Below, piece by piece: positions 17,958 to 26,344 of a stretch of DNA of 37,787 bases (position 1 is its first letter; the number at the start of each line of letters is the position of its first letter). This stretch comes from Crocinitomicaceae bacterium (GTDB taxonomy: Bacteria; Bacteroidota; Bacteroidia; Flavobacteriales_D; Crocinitomicaceae). The position numbers and the translations under genes are program-made. Location of the stretch: the NCBI GenBank assembly GCA_030833265.1, contig JAURHO010000002.1:1-37787 (forward strand). Reading direction: 5' to 3'. The notes beneath the pieces are model-generated. The model was not told where the DNA came from. It saw only the letters and a list, made by a program, of their open reading frames with translations, and did no database searches.

Positions 17958-18479
17958 ATGAAAAAAGTAGTTTTCTTCTTCTTGCTTTGTTTTGCATTTA
18001 CTTCAAGCGCTCAGCAATATAAAATTGCAGAAGGTTTCAAGGTTGCTTTTACAAACCCAGATGTCAGTGGAAATTTTGATGAACTCACGTCAACATCACT
18101 CGTTTTTAACGAGGCAAATTTGGCGCAATCGAAATTAAGTTTCAAAATCAAAGTCGCTTCAATAAATACGGGCAATGGTTTGCAAAACAAGCATGCACGT
18201 GCCGAAGAGTGGTTTGATGCTGAGAAATACCCTTATATTGAGTTCAACTCAAGTAAAATAGAAAAGACAGCTGAAGGTTATAAAGCAACGGGCAAATTAC
18301 AGATCAAAGGCGAGACTAAAGAAATTACGATTCCATTTACTTTTACAAAAAAAGGTTCAAAAGGAACTTTTATTGCTAAATTTAGTGTGAATCGCAATGA
18401 TTTTGGTGTCGGGAAGAAGAACGCTGGCGTAGCTGACAACATCAAAATCACGGCAACTATTCCAGTAATTAAAAAATAA
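17958..18479 (+). CDS. second, divergent YceI family protein
   Basis: 173 aa with signal peptide (SSA-Q, about 18). It keeps the YceI core ('NKHARAEEWFDAEKYPYIEFNSSKI', 'GKLQIKGETKEITIPF', 'FSVNRNDFGVG') but has lost the N-terminal 'DxxHSxxxF' element ('KIAEGFKVAFTN' instead). So it is a diverged paralogue of the preceding gene, probably from tandem duplication or with a different ligand. It lies 5 nt after the first yceI, in the same operon. Confidence 0.85.
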   Translation: MKKVVFFFLLCFAFTSSAQQYKIAEGFKVAFTNPDVSGNFDELTSTSLVFNEANLAQSKLSFKIKVASINTGNGLQNKHARAEEWFDAEKYPYIEFNSSKIEKTAEGYKATGKLQIKGETKEITIPFTFTKKGSKGTFIAKFSVNRNDFGVGKKNAGVADNIKITATIPVIKK

Positions 18480-18482
18480 AAA

Positions 18483-18875
18483 ATGGTTAAAAAAGTTATT
18501 TGGGCCCTAGGGTCAGGTTTGTTAGCAGGAGGTGTTTCCTATTTTTATGGCGAACAATTCGAGCAACAATTATTAGAAGATTATTCGAATGTTGTACCAA
18601 CAGCAGCTATCTTCATTTCTAGTTTGATCGGAACGATCTTTGCAACACTTGGTCATTGGTTGCTCACTAAGTTCATTCCGTCTTTTGGTGAGTTCATTTT
18701 TGCGCTCATTTTTGCCGGAATCAGCACGGCTAGTTTGGTTGGTGTATTGGGCTTTACCTTTACAGACAATTCTACTGAGCTGCATCAATTTATTTTTTAT
18801 GGATACGCCATGCCAATGCACTTTTTTCCTTTCTTAGCTTGGTACGTCCTCAAACCATTATTTGACAAAAAATAA
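18483..18875 (+). CDS. small integral membrane protein
   Basis: 130 aa with four hydrophobic stretches (about 5-22, 40-62, 68-92 and 104-125). I do not recognise the family. It starts 3 nt after the second yceI gene and is the last gene before the terminator, so it is the membrane member of a yceI-yceI-membrane operon. In other bacteria some yceI genes sit beside cytochrome b561-like membrane proteins, but no conserved haem-histidine pattern is evident here, so I do not call it that. Confidence 0.65.
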   Translation: MVKKVIWALGSGLLAGGVSYFYGEQFEQQLLEDYSNVVPTAAIFISSLIGTIFATLGHWLLTKFIPSFGEFIFALIFAGISTASLVGVLGFTFTDNSTELHQFIFYGYAMPMHFFPFLAWYVLKPLFDKK

Positions 18876-18897
18876 CTTAAGTTTGGCACAATACTTG

Positions 18898-18924
18898 AAA
18901 AGGATGCTTCGGCATCCTTTTTTT
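18898..18924 (+). terminator. rho-independent terminator with UUCG loop
   Basis: AAAAGGATGC, loop TTCG, GCATCC, then seven T residues. The 6-bp stem plus stable UUCG tetraloop closes the yceI operon 23 nt after the last stop. Confidence 0.88.
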
Positions 18925-18980
18925 ATGCAAAAAAGTGCCGTTTTACACAACGAATTCTGAGAAATTACGTAGTTATTGAG

Positions 18981-21359
18981 ATGCTTCGTCAAAAGTACAC
19001 TTTCCTTATACTTTTTTGCCTTATCCTGATCTCAGGTCTAAGGGCGCAGCTCATCACCAATAATTCATTAAATCCGCAGGGCTTGGTTCAAAACATTCTC
19101 CTCGGAAATGGCGTCACGGTTACAAATGTCACCTACAACGGAAGTCCGGCTGCGATTGGCCAATTTACTGCTGCAAATACCAATCTCGGCATCGCAAGCG
19201 GTATCGTCATGACGACGGGGACGACCTTGCCTAACGGCGACGGCCCGCAGGGCCCCAATGACCAACCAGGCGCTGGTGTCGATAACAACATGGGTGGCTT
19301 TCCGCTGCTTTCTCAGGCCATTGGCGGCACACAAACTTACAACGCCGCTATTCTAGAATTCGACTTCGTTCCTTATGCAGACACCGTACGCTTCAAATAC
19401 GTTTTTGGCTCCGATGAATACCCTGAGTTTGCGCCGCCAAACAACACCACTTACAATGATGTCTTTGGTTTCTTTATCTCGGGTCCTGGCATCACGGGTT
19501 TTCAAAATATGGCCAAACTTCCCAACGGGTCAGTTGTGTCGATCAATAATGTGAATACCATTACCAATCCTTTCTATTTTGTGAATAATGGGGATGGCAA
19601 TACGGCCCCCTATAATCAAAGTACACAGTATATTCAATATGATGGATTTACAAAGGTCTTAGAGGCTGTTTCTAAAGTGCAATGTGGCCAAACGTATCAC
19701 CTGATTATTTCCATTGCAGATGTCGGAGACGGCCAATGGGATTCAGGCATTTTCTTGGAAGCCAATTCCTTATCAACTTTGACACCTGTCGAAATAGATT
19801 ACACGCTTTCCCAACAAGTATTTGCCAATCCGGCTTGGATGGCCGAGGGCTGTGTAAGTGCCCAGGTTACCTTAGAACGGCAAACAAACCTCAATCAGAC
19901 CCTAACCATTCCGGTACAACTTTCCGGAACAGCTACCAATGGCCTAGATTTCTCCGGAGTTCCGGCCTCTGTTACGTTTCAAGCAGGTCAAACCACCGTT
20001 AGTTTCAATATTCAAACAGCCATTGATGCTCAAATTGAAGGGCTAGAATCCTTGACACTAACTTTTCCTATCTCCGATCCATGTGGCAATATTACGCCTT
20101 TGGTGCTCGATCTCTGGATTCAAGACAATCAACCCATGGAGGTAACTTTGAGTAGCAACGCGGTTGTGTGTCCCGGTGACCCAGTTACCATCAATTGTTC
20201 TGTACTCGGCGGTGTTCAACCGCTTACTTACGCCTGGAGCAACGGACAAACTGGGCCAAGTCTTAGCTTTACACCAACGTCAACAACAGCCATTTGGGTT
20301 TCCGTCACTGACGCCTGCGGAAGCGGCCCTGCCTATGACACACTTGTAGTAAACGTACCCGTTTTCCAACCATTAACTTTGCAAATAAGTCCGGATATCA
20401 CTGAAATCTGTCCTTATATTGAAACCATGATTGGTGTTTCTGCAGCAGGGGGCTCCGGACAATATACTTATGACTGGACAGTCAATAATACGACGGTCGG
20501 TTTTGCAGATTCCATCTTAGCGAATCCGGGGTCAACGACAGTTTATCAAGTAACAGTTACAGACAATTGCGGCGCAACTGTTCAAGATTCCATGCTTTAT
20601 ACCATTTTGAGTCCTCCATTGATCGCGCAAACCAACGGCCCATTTGAAATTTGCCCTGGGGATACCGCTACACTTTCTGTAAGTGCCACCGGGGGCTATG
20701 GATCTTATTATTATTTGTGGTCCAACCAAGCAACGACGCCAAACATTACCGTGAATCCGGCGGCGTCAACCGCTTATTTTGTTCAAGTTAGCGACGAGTG
20801 TCAAACCTTTAGTGTCGGAGCGGTGGCTTATGTTCAGGTGGTTAAGCCACAGGCTAATTTCTATTTTGTCACGGAAGAACCGATGCAAGGTTTACCCGTT
20901 CAATTTGAAAACGCATCTCAAAATGCCTGGACTTATACTTGGGAATTTGGCGATGGTTCCAATTCATTTTTAGTGCATCCAAACCATACGTATTTACAGC
21001 CAGGCCCTTACGAGATTACGCTCATTGCCATTGACCAAAAGGGCTGTATTGACAGCATTTCTAAATGGATTACCATAGCTCCTGAGCGCTATATTTATTT
21101 ACCAAATTCGTTCACTCCTGATGGTGATGGACTGAATGACTACTTTTTTGGTCGATTCATTGGCCTCATGAGCGCAAGGTTTTATATTTTCAACCGTTGG
21201 GGTGAAGAGGTCTTTAGCGCTACAAATCTCAATTTTGTTTGGGATGGCACCTATGAAGGCATACCCGTACAAGTTGGCACCTATACCTGGTATTTAGTTT
21301 ATGAAATTGAAAAAGGCATTTACAAAGACCTTTCAGGCCATGTCAATGTCATTCGCTAA
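18981..21359 (+). CDS. secreted choice-of-anchor-L / PKD protein with type B T9SS tail
   Basis: 792 aa, signal peptide to about 22 (LRA-Q). Order: choice-of-anchor-L domain (about 28-260, 'ASGIVMTTG', 'VFGSDEYPEF'), a Calx-beta-like segment (about 268-370, 'TNGLDFSGVPASVTFQAGQ'), three immunoglobulin/PKD-like domains (about 378-620, 'YAWSNGQT', 'YDWTVN', 'YLWSNQAT'), a PKD domain (about 625-700, 'YTWEFGDGSN') and a CHU_C tail (about 704-792, 'PNSFTPDGDGLNDYFF', 'IFNRWGEEVFS'). It is a surface or secreted adhesin-like protein exported by the T9SS; no enzymatic domain. Unlike the CotH-like gene it has no adjacent PorP/SprF partner. It ends 1 nt before the stop of the converging OmpA gene. Confidence 0.85.
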   Translation: MLRQKYTFLILFCLILISGLRAQLITNNSLNPQGLVQNILLGNGVTVTNVTYNGSPAAIGQFTAANTNLGIASGIVMTTGTTLPNGDGPQGPNDQPGAGVDNNMGGFPLLSQAIGGTQTYNAAILEFDFVPYADTVRFKYVFGSDEYPEFAPPNNTTYNDVFGFFISGPGITGFQNMAKLPNGSVVSINNVNTITNPFYFVNNGDGNTAPYNQSTQYIQYDGFTKVLEAVSKVQCGQTYHLIISIADVGDGQWDSGIFLEANSLSTLTPVEIDYTLSQQVFANPAWMAEGCVSAQVTLERQTNLNQTLTIPVQLSGTATNGLDFSGVPASVTFQAGQTTVSFNIQTAIDAQIEGLESLTLTFPISDPCGNITPLVLDLWIQDNQPMEVTLSSNAVVCPGDPVTINCSVLGGVQPLTYAWSNGQTGPSLSFTPTSTTAIWVSVTDACGSGPAYDTLVVNVPVFQPLTLQISPDITEICPYIETMIGVSAAGGSGQYTYDWTVNNTTVGFADSILANPGSTTVYQVTVTDNCGATVQDSMLYTILSPPLIAQTNGPFEICPGDTATLSVSATGGYGSYYYLWSNQATTPNITVNPAASTAYFVQVSDECQTFSVGAVAYVQVVKPQANFYFVTEEPMQGLPVQFENASQNAWTYTWEFGDGSNSFLVHPNHTYLQPGPYEITLIAIDQKGCIDSISKWITIAPERYIYLPNSFTPDGDGLNDYFFGRFIGLMSARFYIFNRWGEEVFSATNLNFVWDGTYEGIPVQVGTYTWYLVYEIEKGIYKDLSGHVNVIR

Positions 21360-21360
21360 A

Positions 21361-22329
21361 CTAGTCGTTTGAAATAATTTCAAATAACTCGTTCAAATTA
21401 GGCGAAATAATAATTTCAATTCTGCGGTTCTTCGCTTTGTCATTAGGGTCTACCGGATGAAATTCACCGCGGCCTGCAGCCATAATTTGCGCCGGAGACA
21501 TGCTTGAATTAGCCAACATGAGTTCTACAACTGAGGTTGCTCTGAGTACAGAAAGTTCCCAGTTGTTTTTAGGAGAAACACTGCTCGTTAGTTTGTCAGT
21601 ATCTGTATGACCTTCTACTACAATTTCAAGATCGCGTTCAGTTTCGAGTACTCGGGCAAGTTCTACTAGTGCGGCTTTACCTTCCTCTTCAACTTTTGTT
21701 GAACCTGAATTGAATAATAATTTGGCTTCGAGGCTTACATAGATTTTTCCATTTTTTTGAACGACCGTAAGACCTTGATTTTCAAAGTTTCTGAGCGCGT
21801 TAGCAACGCGTGCTTTTAAAAGCTGAATTTTTGCATCTTTCTTTCTGATGGCCTCTTCGAGTTCATTCACGCGTTTTTCGCGTTCAACAAGCAGTGCTTG
21901 CTTCACTTTTAATTCTTCATCGAGTTTCAAAAGTGCGTCTTCTTTTCTTTGAAGTTCGCGGGTTTTAGCCTCAAGTTCAGTTTGTAGTGTCGCCGTTTCT
22001 TTAGCGCTGAGGTTCTTTAATTTGTCAAAAGAGTTCTCAAGTGTTTCGTATTGTGCCTCAAGTGTTGCTTGTTCGCGGCTAAGTAAACGAATTTGATTAC
22101 CCAATTGATTGGTGTCGCCGCGTAATCGGCTCACTTCTTTAGCGGCTAAATCATACTTGGACTGCAAGTCTTTTGAAAGGACTTCGTAATCGGTGCTGCT
22201 TTTTTTGTACTTCGCTAATTCTTCGCTGCAGCTTTTTTCGCGTTCTAAGAGTTCGTTGTATTTCTTAGAAGGCACACATGCTGTGAACAAGACACTGCAA
22301 AGTAAGGATAGGGCTAAAGTTTTTTTCAT
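21361..22329 (-). CDS. OmpA-family lipoprotein with coiled coil
   Basis: About 322 aa from the ATG at 22329, which puts a clean lipoprotein signal (MKKTLALSLLCSVLFTAC, Cys18) at the start; the track's ATG at 22341 is 12 nt further upstream. A long coiled coil (about 25-190, Glu/Lys/Leu heptads) is followed by an OmpA C-terminal domain (about 205-322): 'LEIVVEGHTDTDK', 'ELSVLRATSVVELM', 'GRGEFHPVDPNDKAKNRRIEI'. The domain binds peptidoglycan, so the protein probably tethers the outer membrane to the wall. The coiled coil would span the periplasm. Monocistronic. Confidence 0.88.
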   Translation of the reverse strand: MKKTLALSLLCSVLFTACVPSKKYNELLEREKSCSEELAKYKKSSTDYEVLSKDLQSKYDLAAKEVSRLRGDTNQLGNQIRLLSREQATLEAQYETLENSFDKLKNLSAKETATLQTELEAKTRELQRKEDALLKLDEELKVKQALLVEREKRVNELEEAIRKKDAKIQLLKARVANALRNFENQGLTVVQKNGKIYVSLEAKLLFNSGSTKVEEEGKAALVELARVLETERDLEIVVEGHTDTDKLTSSVSPKNNWELSVLRATSVVELMLANSSMSPAQIMAAGRGEFHPVDPNDKAKNRRIEIIISPNLNELFEIISND

Positions 22330-22463
22330 GAGTTCAGTCATTTTTACAAAGATGAGTGGAATTATGGCTGAGAATTGGCCATTTTCTTGATTTTATAAAC
22401 ACTAAACTTTGTATAAAGTAACAGTAAGCGGCACGCTTTTCAGTAAATGGCACTTGAATTCCT

Positions 22464-22471
22464 TAACTTTG
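22464..22471 (+). promoter_or_regulatory. -7 promoter box 4 nt before a start codon
   Basis: TAACTTTG matches TAnnTTTG exactly and is followed by CCCC and ATG. The usual start site about 5 nt after the box would be the A of the ATG, i.e. a leaderless mRNA. The -33 element is weak (TTTT 23 nt upstream). Confidence 0.55.
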
Positions 22472-22475
22472 CCCC

Positions 22476-23045
22476 ATGAGTACAGCCAAAAAAAGCGATG
22501 CAAAAAGCATAGAAATGTTGCAAAAACTAGCTTTGCAAGATATTTCATCGGTTACAGAAGCCTTGAATTATCTCAGAGAGAAGGGGAAGGCACAACATTT
22601 GACTGCTGTTTTTGAAAGCTTAAAAGGAGCCGAGCGCAGCAAACAACAGCTCATCGTTGGTTTCTTATCCGATATTCTAGATACCTCAGCAGTTGATACG
22701 TTTATTGATTTTTTGGAAAATGAACCAGATGCCGAAACAAGAAAGCTTGTGTTAGCTGCTATTTGGAATTCAAAATTGCCTTTTGATGCCCATTTGCCGT
22801 TTTTTGTAATGCTCGCTTCTCAAGGAGATTTCCTCGAAGCCCTCGATTGCCTGACTATTCTTGAAAATATGAGCGGCCCGTTTGAAGAAGCACAGCTTTT
22901 AGAAGCGCAATTATTGCTTAAAGAATATTTGGAAGAAAAGGCACCACAAACCGATCAAAAAGCACAAATTATGAGTGAAATAGCTTGGTTTGTAAAGGAA
23001 CAAAATGAAGGCATTGATGCCGATTTACTACTAGATGATGAATAA
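22476..23045 (+). CDS. helical-repeat (HEAT-like) cytoplasmic protein
   Basis: 189 aa, no signal peptide or membrane helix. It is almost all alpha-helical with paired amphipathic helices ('KLALQDISSVTEALNYLRE', 'DTSAVDTFIDFLEN', 'LASQGDFLEALDCLTILENM') that look like HEAT/armadillo or tetratricopeptide units, and it ends acidic (DADLLLDDE). I do not recognise a named family. It is the first gene of the yicC-gmk-nadD operon and overlaps yicC by 11 nt, so it is co-translated with it. A scaffold or regulator role is possible but not shown. Confidence 0.7.
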   Translation: MSTAKKSDAKSIEMLQKLALQDISSVTEALNYLREKGKAQHLTAVFESLKGAERSKQQLIVGFLSDILDTSAVDTFIDFLENEPDAETRKLVLAAIWNSKLPFDAHLPFFVMLASQGDFLEALDCLTILENMSGPFEEAQLLEAQLLLKEYLEEKAPQTDQKAQIMSEIAWFVKEQNEGIDADLLLDDE

Positions 23046-23931
23046 TTACGATATTTCGAATTCGGCCCTGCAATCCATGACCGGATTTGGGAAAGCCAAT
23101 GGTCAATTTCAAGACAAAAAAATTTCAATTGAAGTAAGGTCCTTGAATTCCAAAGGTCTTGATCTCAATCTTAAAATTCCTTCGGCGTATCGCGATATGG
23201 ATACAGAAATCAGACGCATTGTTTCTGATTTACTGCTCCGAGGCAAGATGGACCTCGGTATTTATATTGAAAGTCAAAACCAGGCGGCCAATAATCTTAT
23301 TAATACTGAATTGGCAACCCAATATTTTGAGGCGCTTAAAGCACTAAATAACACTTGGGAAAGTCAAACGCAAGATTACCTCTCCTTGGTGCTTAAAATG
23401 CCCGATGTATTATCTATTCAGCAAGAGGCATTGACTGATGCTGAAATTGAATTTGTGCTCAAACTCGTTAAGGATGCCGCCGCACAACTTCAATTATTTA
23501 GAAAGCAGGAAGGGAAGGCGTTAGCTCAAGATTTAGTGGCGAATATTGAGGCCATCAAAGCGAATCTAGAAGCCATTGCTCCTTTTGAACAAGAGCGTGT
23601 CAACCAAGTAAAAGAACGCATTCATAAAGGACTCGCCAGTATTGATGAGGCGCGCATTGACGTCAATCGGCTAGAGCAAGAGATGATATTTTATGTAGAA
23701 AAATTGGACATCTCCGAAGAAAAACAGCGTTTGCTTCAGCACCTCAATTATTTTGTTGAAACCATGCAGCAAGAGGCCTCAGGTAAAAAATTAGGGTTCA
23801 TCGCTCAAGAAATGGGACGCGAAATCAATACGCTTGGCAGCAAATGCAATCATGCTGAAATCCAGCGCAAAGTGGTTGATATGAAAGATCACCTTGAGAA
23901 AATCAAAGAACAAGTGCTCAATTCTTTATAA
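23035..23931 (+). CDS. yicC: YicC/YloC family endoribonuclease
   Basis: 298 aa. The N-terminal 'ALQSMTGFGKANGQ' and 'IEVRSLNSKGLDLNLKIP' and the C-terminal DUF1732-type segment ('GFIAQEMGREINTLGSKCN', 'VDMKDHLEKIKEQV') are diagnostic. YicC is an RNA endonuclease linked to small-RNA turnover in E. coli. The start overlaps the end of the preceding gene; two Met codons in a row begin the ORF. It is directly followed by gmk, an order common in Bacteroidota and Firmicutes. Confidence 0.95.
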   Translation: MMNNYDISNSALQSMTGFGKANGQFQDKKISIEVRSLNSKGLDLNLKIPSAYRDMDTEIRRIVSDLLLRGKMDLGIYIESQNQAANNLINTELATQYFEALKALNNTWESQTQDYLSLVLKMPDVLSIQQEALTDAEIEFVLKLVKDAAAQLQLFRKQEGKALAQDLVANIEAIKANLEAIAPFEQERVNQVKERIHKGLASIDEARIDVNRLEQEMIFYVEKLDISEEKQRLLQHLNYFVETMQQEASGKKLGFIAQEMGREINTLGSKCNHAEIQRKVVDMKDHLEKIKEQVLNSL

Positions 23932-23932
23932 C

Positions 23933-24499
23933 ATGAATCCGCGTAAAAGCATTGTTATTTCAGCGCCCTCCGGAGCAGGGAAATCAACCATTGTCAAGGC
24001 ATTGTTGGCGCAAAACCCACAGTTGGCTTTCTCCGTTTCGGCATGCTCACGACTGCCAAGAGGTGAGGAGCAAGAAGGGATTCATTACTACTTTTTAAGC
24101 CCTGAAAATTTCAAGCAAAAAATTACAGATGGTGCTTTTTTTGAGTGGGAAGAAGTCTATGATGGTATGTACTATGGCACACTGCATTCCGAATTGGAAA
24201 GAATTTGGGCTGCAGGTCAATATGTTGTTTTCGACGTAGATGTAGTAGGCGGATTGCACATCAAAGAATTATTAGGCGCCAATTGTTTAGCCATATTTAT
24301 TCAACCCCCAAGTATTGCTGTGCTGGCTGAGCGCTTGCACAAGCGCAATACCGATACCGCTGACAAAATTCAGATGCGTCTGGCAAAAGCTGAAGAAGAA
24401 ATAAAAAGCGCTCCGGCATTCGATGTGGTTGTGGTAAACGACGACCTGAATTTAGCCATTGAACAGGTGAGTAAAGTAATCCAACAATTTTTAGACTAA
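23933..24499 (+). CDS. gmk: guanylate kinase
   Basis: 188 aa from the ATG at 23933; the track's 23894 start lies inside yicC and is rejected because the P-loop must be near the N-terminus. Walker A is 'SAPSGAGKSTI' at about 8-18; 'SACSRLPRGEEQEGIHYYF' and 'EWEEVYDGMYYGT' bind GMP. It makes GDP from GMP with ATP. One nt separates it from yicC, and its stop overlaps the nadD start (TAATG). Confidence 0.96.
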   Translation: MNPRKSIVISAPSGAGKSTIVKALLAQNPQLAFSVSACSRLPRGEEQEGIHYYFLSPENFKQKITDGAFFEWEEVYDGMYYGTLHSELERIWAAGQYVVFDVDVVGGLHIKELLGANCLAIFIQPPSIAVLAERLHKRNTDTADKIQMRLAKAEEEIKSAPAFDVVVVNDDLNLAIEQVSKVIQQFLD

Positions 24500-25089
24500 T
24501 GAGAATTGGTTTGTATTTTGGCACGTTCAACCCCATACACGTGGGCCATTTGATCATTGCCAATTACATGGCACAATCAGAAAATATTGACCAAGTTTGG
24601 TTGGTGGTGACGCCTCAAAACCCTTTTAAAGTCAAAGAGAGTTTATTGGCAGATCACATTCGTTTGGATATGGCCAAAGAAGCCACAGAAGATCATCCAT
24701 TACTGCAAGTCAGTGATTTAGAATTTCATTTGCCGAAACCGAATTATACTATTTCAACACTCACACACTTCACGGAGAAATACCCGCAGCACACTTTCAG
24801 TTTACTCATGGGGGCAGATAACCTGCGCAGTTTTCATAAGTGGTATAACTGGGAACAAATTTTGGCAAAGCATCAGATCTATGTATACCCAAGAGCCCTA
24901 GTTGCAAACGAAGCGCCACAAGAAAGCCCTGAAATGTCACATCCTCATATTCATTTCATGGCCGATGTGCCCGTTTTAGGGATCAGTGCAAGTATGATTA
25001 GGTCAATGCTTGCCAAACAGCAAGATTGCAGCTTTCTGCTGACCGATAAAGTAATGAAATATATTGATGACCGCGGTCTTTATAAATAA
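24499..25089 (+). CDS. nadD: nicotinate-nucleotide adenylyltransferase
   Basis: 196 aa. It adenylates nicotinate mononucleotide in NAD synthesis. The N-terminal 'GTFNPIHVGHLIIAN' holds the HxGH nucleotidyl-transferase motif and the C-terminal 'GISASMIRSML' is the ISxTxIR-type signature. Length typical. Its ATG overlaps the gmk stop, so the pair are translated together; a strong hairpin follows the operon. Confidence 0.96.
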   Translation: MRIGLYFGTFNPIHVGHLIIANYMAQSENIDQVWLVVTPQNPFKVKESLLADHIRLDMAKEATEDHPLLQVSDLEFHLPKPNYTISTLTHFTEKYPQHTFSLLMGADNLRSFHKWYNWEQILAKHQIYVYPRALVANEAPQESPEMSHPHIHFMADVPVLGISASMIRSMLAKQQDCSFLLTDKVMKYIDDRGLYK

Positions 25090-25111
25090 ATCTAGCGCAT
25101 TGTTGGAAACA

Positions 25112-25139
25112 AAAAGAGGGGGCAAACGCCCCCTCTTTT
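25112..25139. terminator. bidirectional terminator between nadD and the type A cargo gene
   Basis: Stem AAAAGAGGGGGC, loop AAAC, GCCCCCTCTTTT: eight G-C-rich pairs plus four A-T pairs, with T-runs on either strand. It lies between two converging genes and can end both. Confidence 0.88.
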
Positions 25140-25169
25140 GTTATCAATACCAGGTCTAAGCCAGGTGAA

Positions 25170-25916
25170 TTATAGTTTCACGAATTTTTCAGTTCGAGTT
25201 CCGAATTGGTCTTTTACGATAATCATGTAGGTTCCGCTTTTCAAGGCAGCAAGGTTAAATGTCGTATCAAGTTGATTGGCCGCTTTGTTTTCAAGTACTT
25301 TCCCAGAAAGGTCTTGAATGCTGATGTTAGTTTGGGCAGATGGTAGGTAACCACTGATGGCAATTTGCTCAGTTGCTGGATTAGGAACTATTGAGAGCGG
25401 CGCAAGTACAGCTTCAATTTTACCGTTGGTTCCTACTAAAATTTGGTAGCCATCGAAAGAAACGGTTTGCGTAACTGGTGTTGGAGGTAAGCCTGGAAGA
25501 AGCACGATAAGAACAGTGGCAGTTACTTCAATTGAAATAGGGAAGACACCGATCGTATCAGTTGTTCCGTAAATGTTTGCACAACCATTACCACCACCTA
25601 AGTAAGTACAATTACTAATGTTACAAGCATAGTCAAATCCTGGAGGCAAGCCAATTACATTAGAAACTGTAAATTGTTGGATTGTGGAACCTACAAAAGC
25701 GCCACTTGGGTCAATTGCAGGAGTAACAGAATCTGGAACTTTGAAGTTCAGGTCTGTGGAGTAAAAAACATTAGGGTCTGCTTGTGGGAAGTTCTGCGTA
25801 GTATCAGGCCAAACACCATAAGTGGAGTCAACAAAGTTTGCTCCTGGCGTGCAAGATTGCGCATAGGACACAAAGTAAACAATTGTAAATAAAGAAGATA
25901 GGATGAGTTTTTTCAT
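25170..25916 (-). CDS. secreted protein with type A T9SS sorting domain
   Basis: 248 aa. Signal peptide (MKKLILSSLFTIVYFVSYA-Q). The middle (about 20-165) is beta-rich with Cys in 'FDYACNISNCTYLGGGNGCANI' and no recognised domain. The last 75 residues match the Por-secretion tail: 'LSIVPNPATEQIAISGY', 'ISIQDLSGKVL', 'LKSGTYMIIVKDQFGTRTEKFVKL', the type A T9SS signal (contrast the CHU_C type B tails in two other proteins here). Monocistronic, with a shared terminator downstream; the leader of about 30 nt is A-rich. Exported; function unknown. Confidence 0.85.
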   Translation of the reverse strand: MKKLILSSLFTIVYFVSYAQSCTPGANFVDSTYGVWPDTTQNFPQADPNVFYSTDLNFKVPDSVTPAIDPSGAFVGSTIQQFTVSNVIGLPPGFDYACNISNCTYLGGGNGCANIYGTTDTIGVFPISIEVTATVLIVLLPGLPPTPVTQTVSFDGYQILVGTNGKIEAVLAPLSIVPNPATEQIAISGYLPSAQTNISIQDLSGKVLENKAANQLDTTFNLAALKSGTYMIIVKDQFGTRTEKFVKL

Positions 25917-26017
25917 AGCTTTAGTTTTTTATGCTGAAGTAAAAGTACAATTTATTTGCTGTTTTAATTGGTGATTTTACGTACAAGCTTTCATTTTTCT
26001 CCGTCAATGGCTTTCAG

Positions 26018-26025
26018 TACCTTTG
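26018..26025 (+). promoter_or_regulatory. -7 promoter box 4 nt before a start codon
   Basis: TACCTTTG fits TAnnTTTG exactly, followed by CGCT and ATG (26030). TTTTT is 19 nt upstream at the -33 position. Suggests a leaderless DUF4286-rsmA message. Confidence 0.55.
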
Positions 26026-26029
26026 CGCT

Positions 26030-26344
26030 ATGGTTCTATATAATGTAACAGTAAGTATAGATGCTGCCGTTGAACACGAATGGCTGCGTTGGATGCAAGA
26101 AGAGCATATTCCTGCCGTCATGCAAACGGCTTGCTTTGAAGAATGCAAGTTGTCAAGAGTCAATGGCGAAGAAGATGGCGGCAAAACTTATGCTGTACTT
26201 TATTTGGCTCCGGATCAGGCAACCCTTGATCATTACCAGGCACATTTTGCGCCCGCTTTGCAGAAAGATCATACCGATCGTTTTCTTGGAAAATTTGCAG
26301 CCTTTAGAACCACCTTATCCGTAGTTAAGTCTTTCAAGAAATGA
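26030..26344 (+). CDS. DUF4286 family protein
   Basis: 104 aa, cytoplasmic, with an alpha/beta ferredoxin-like look: 'VLYNVTVSIDAAVEHEWLRWM', 'EEHIPAVMQT', 'YAVLYLAPDQATLDHY'. These are DUF4286 features, a family of unknown function. The stop overlaps the rsmA start (ATGA, 4 nt), so it is translationally coupled to the rRNA methylase and may be associated with it. This pairing recurs in Bacteroidota as far as I recall. Confidence 0.85.
   Translation: MVLYNVTVSIDAAVEHEWLRWMQEEHIPAVMQTACFEECKLSRVNGEEDGGKTYAVLYLAPDQATLDHYQAHFAPALQKDHTDRFLGKFAAFRTTLSVVKSFKK

Noticed and set aside
23894-23932. Track start of gmk inside yicC
   Set aside because: The P-loop is placed correctly from ATG 23933, which follows the yicC stop by 1 nt.
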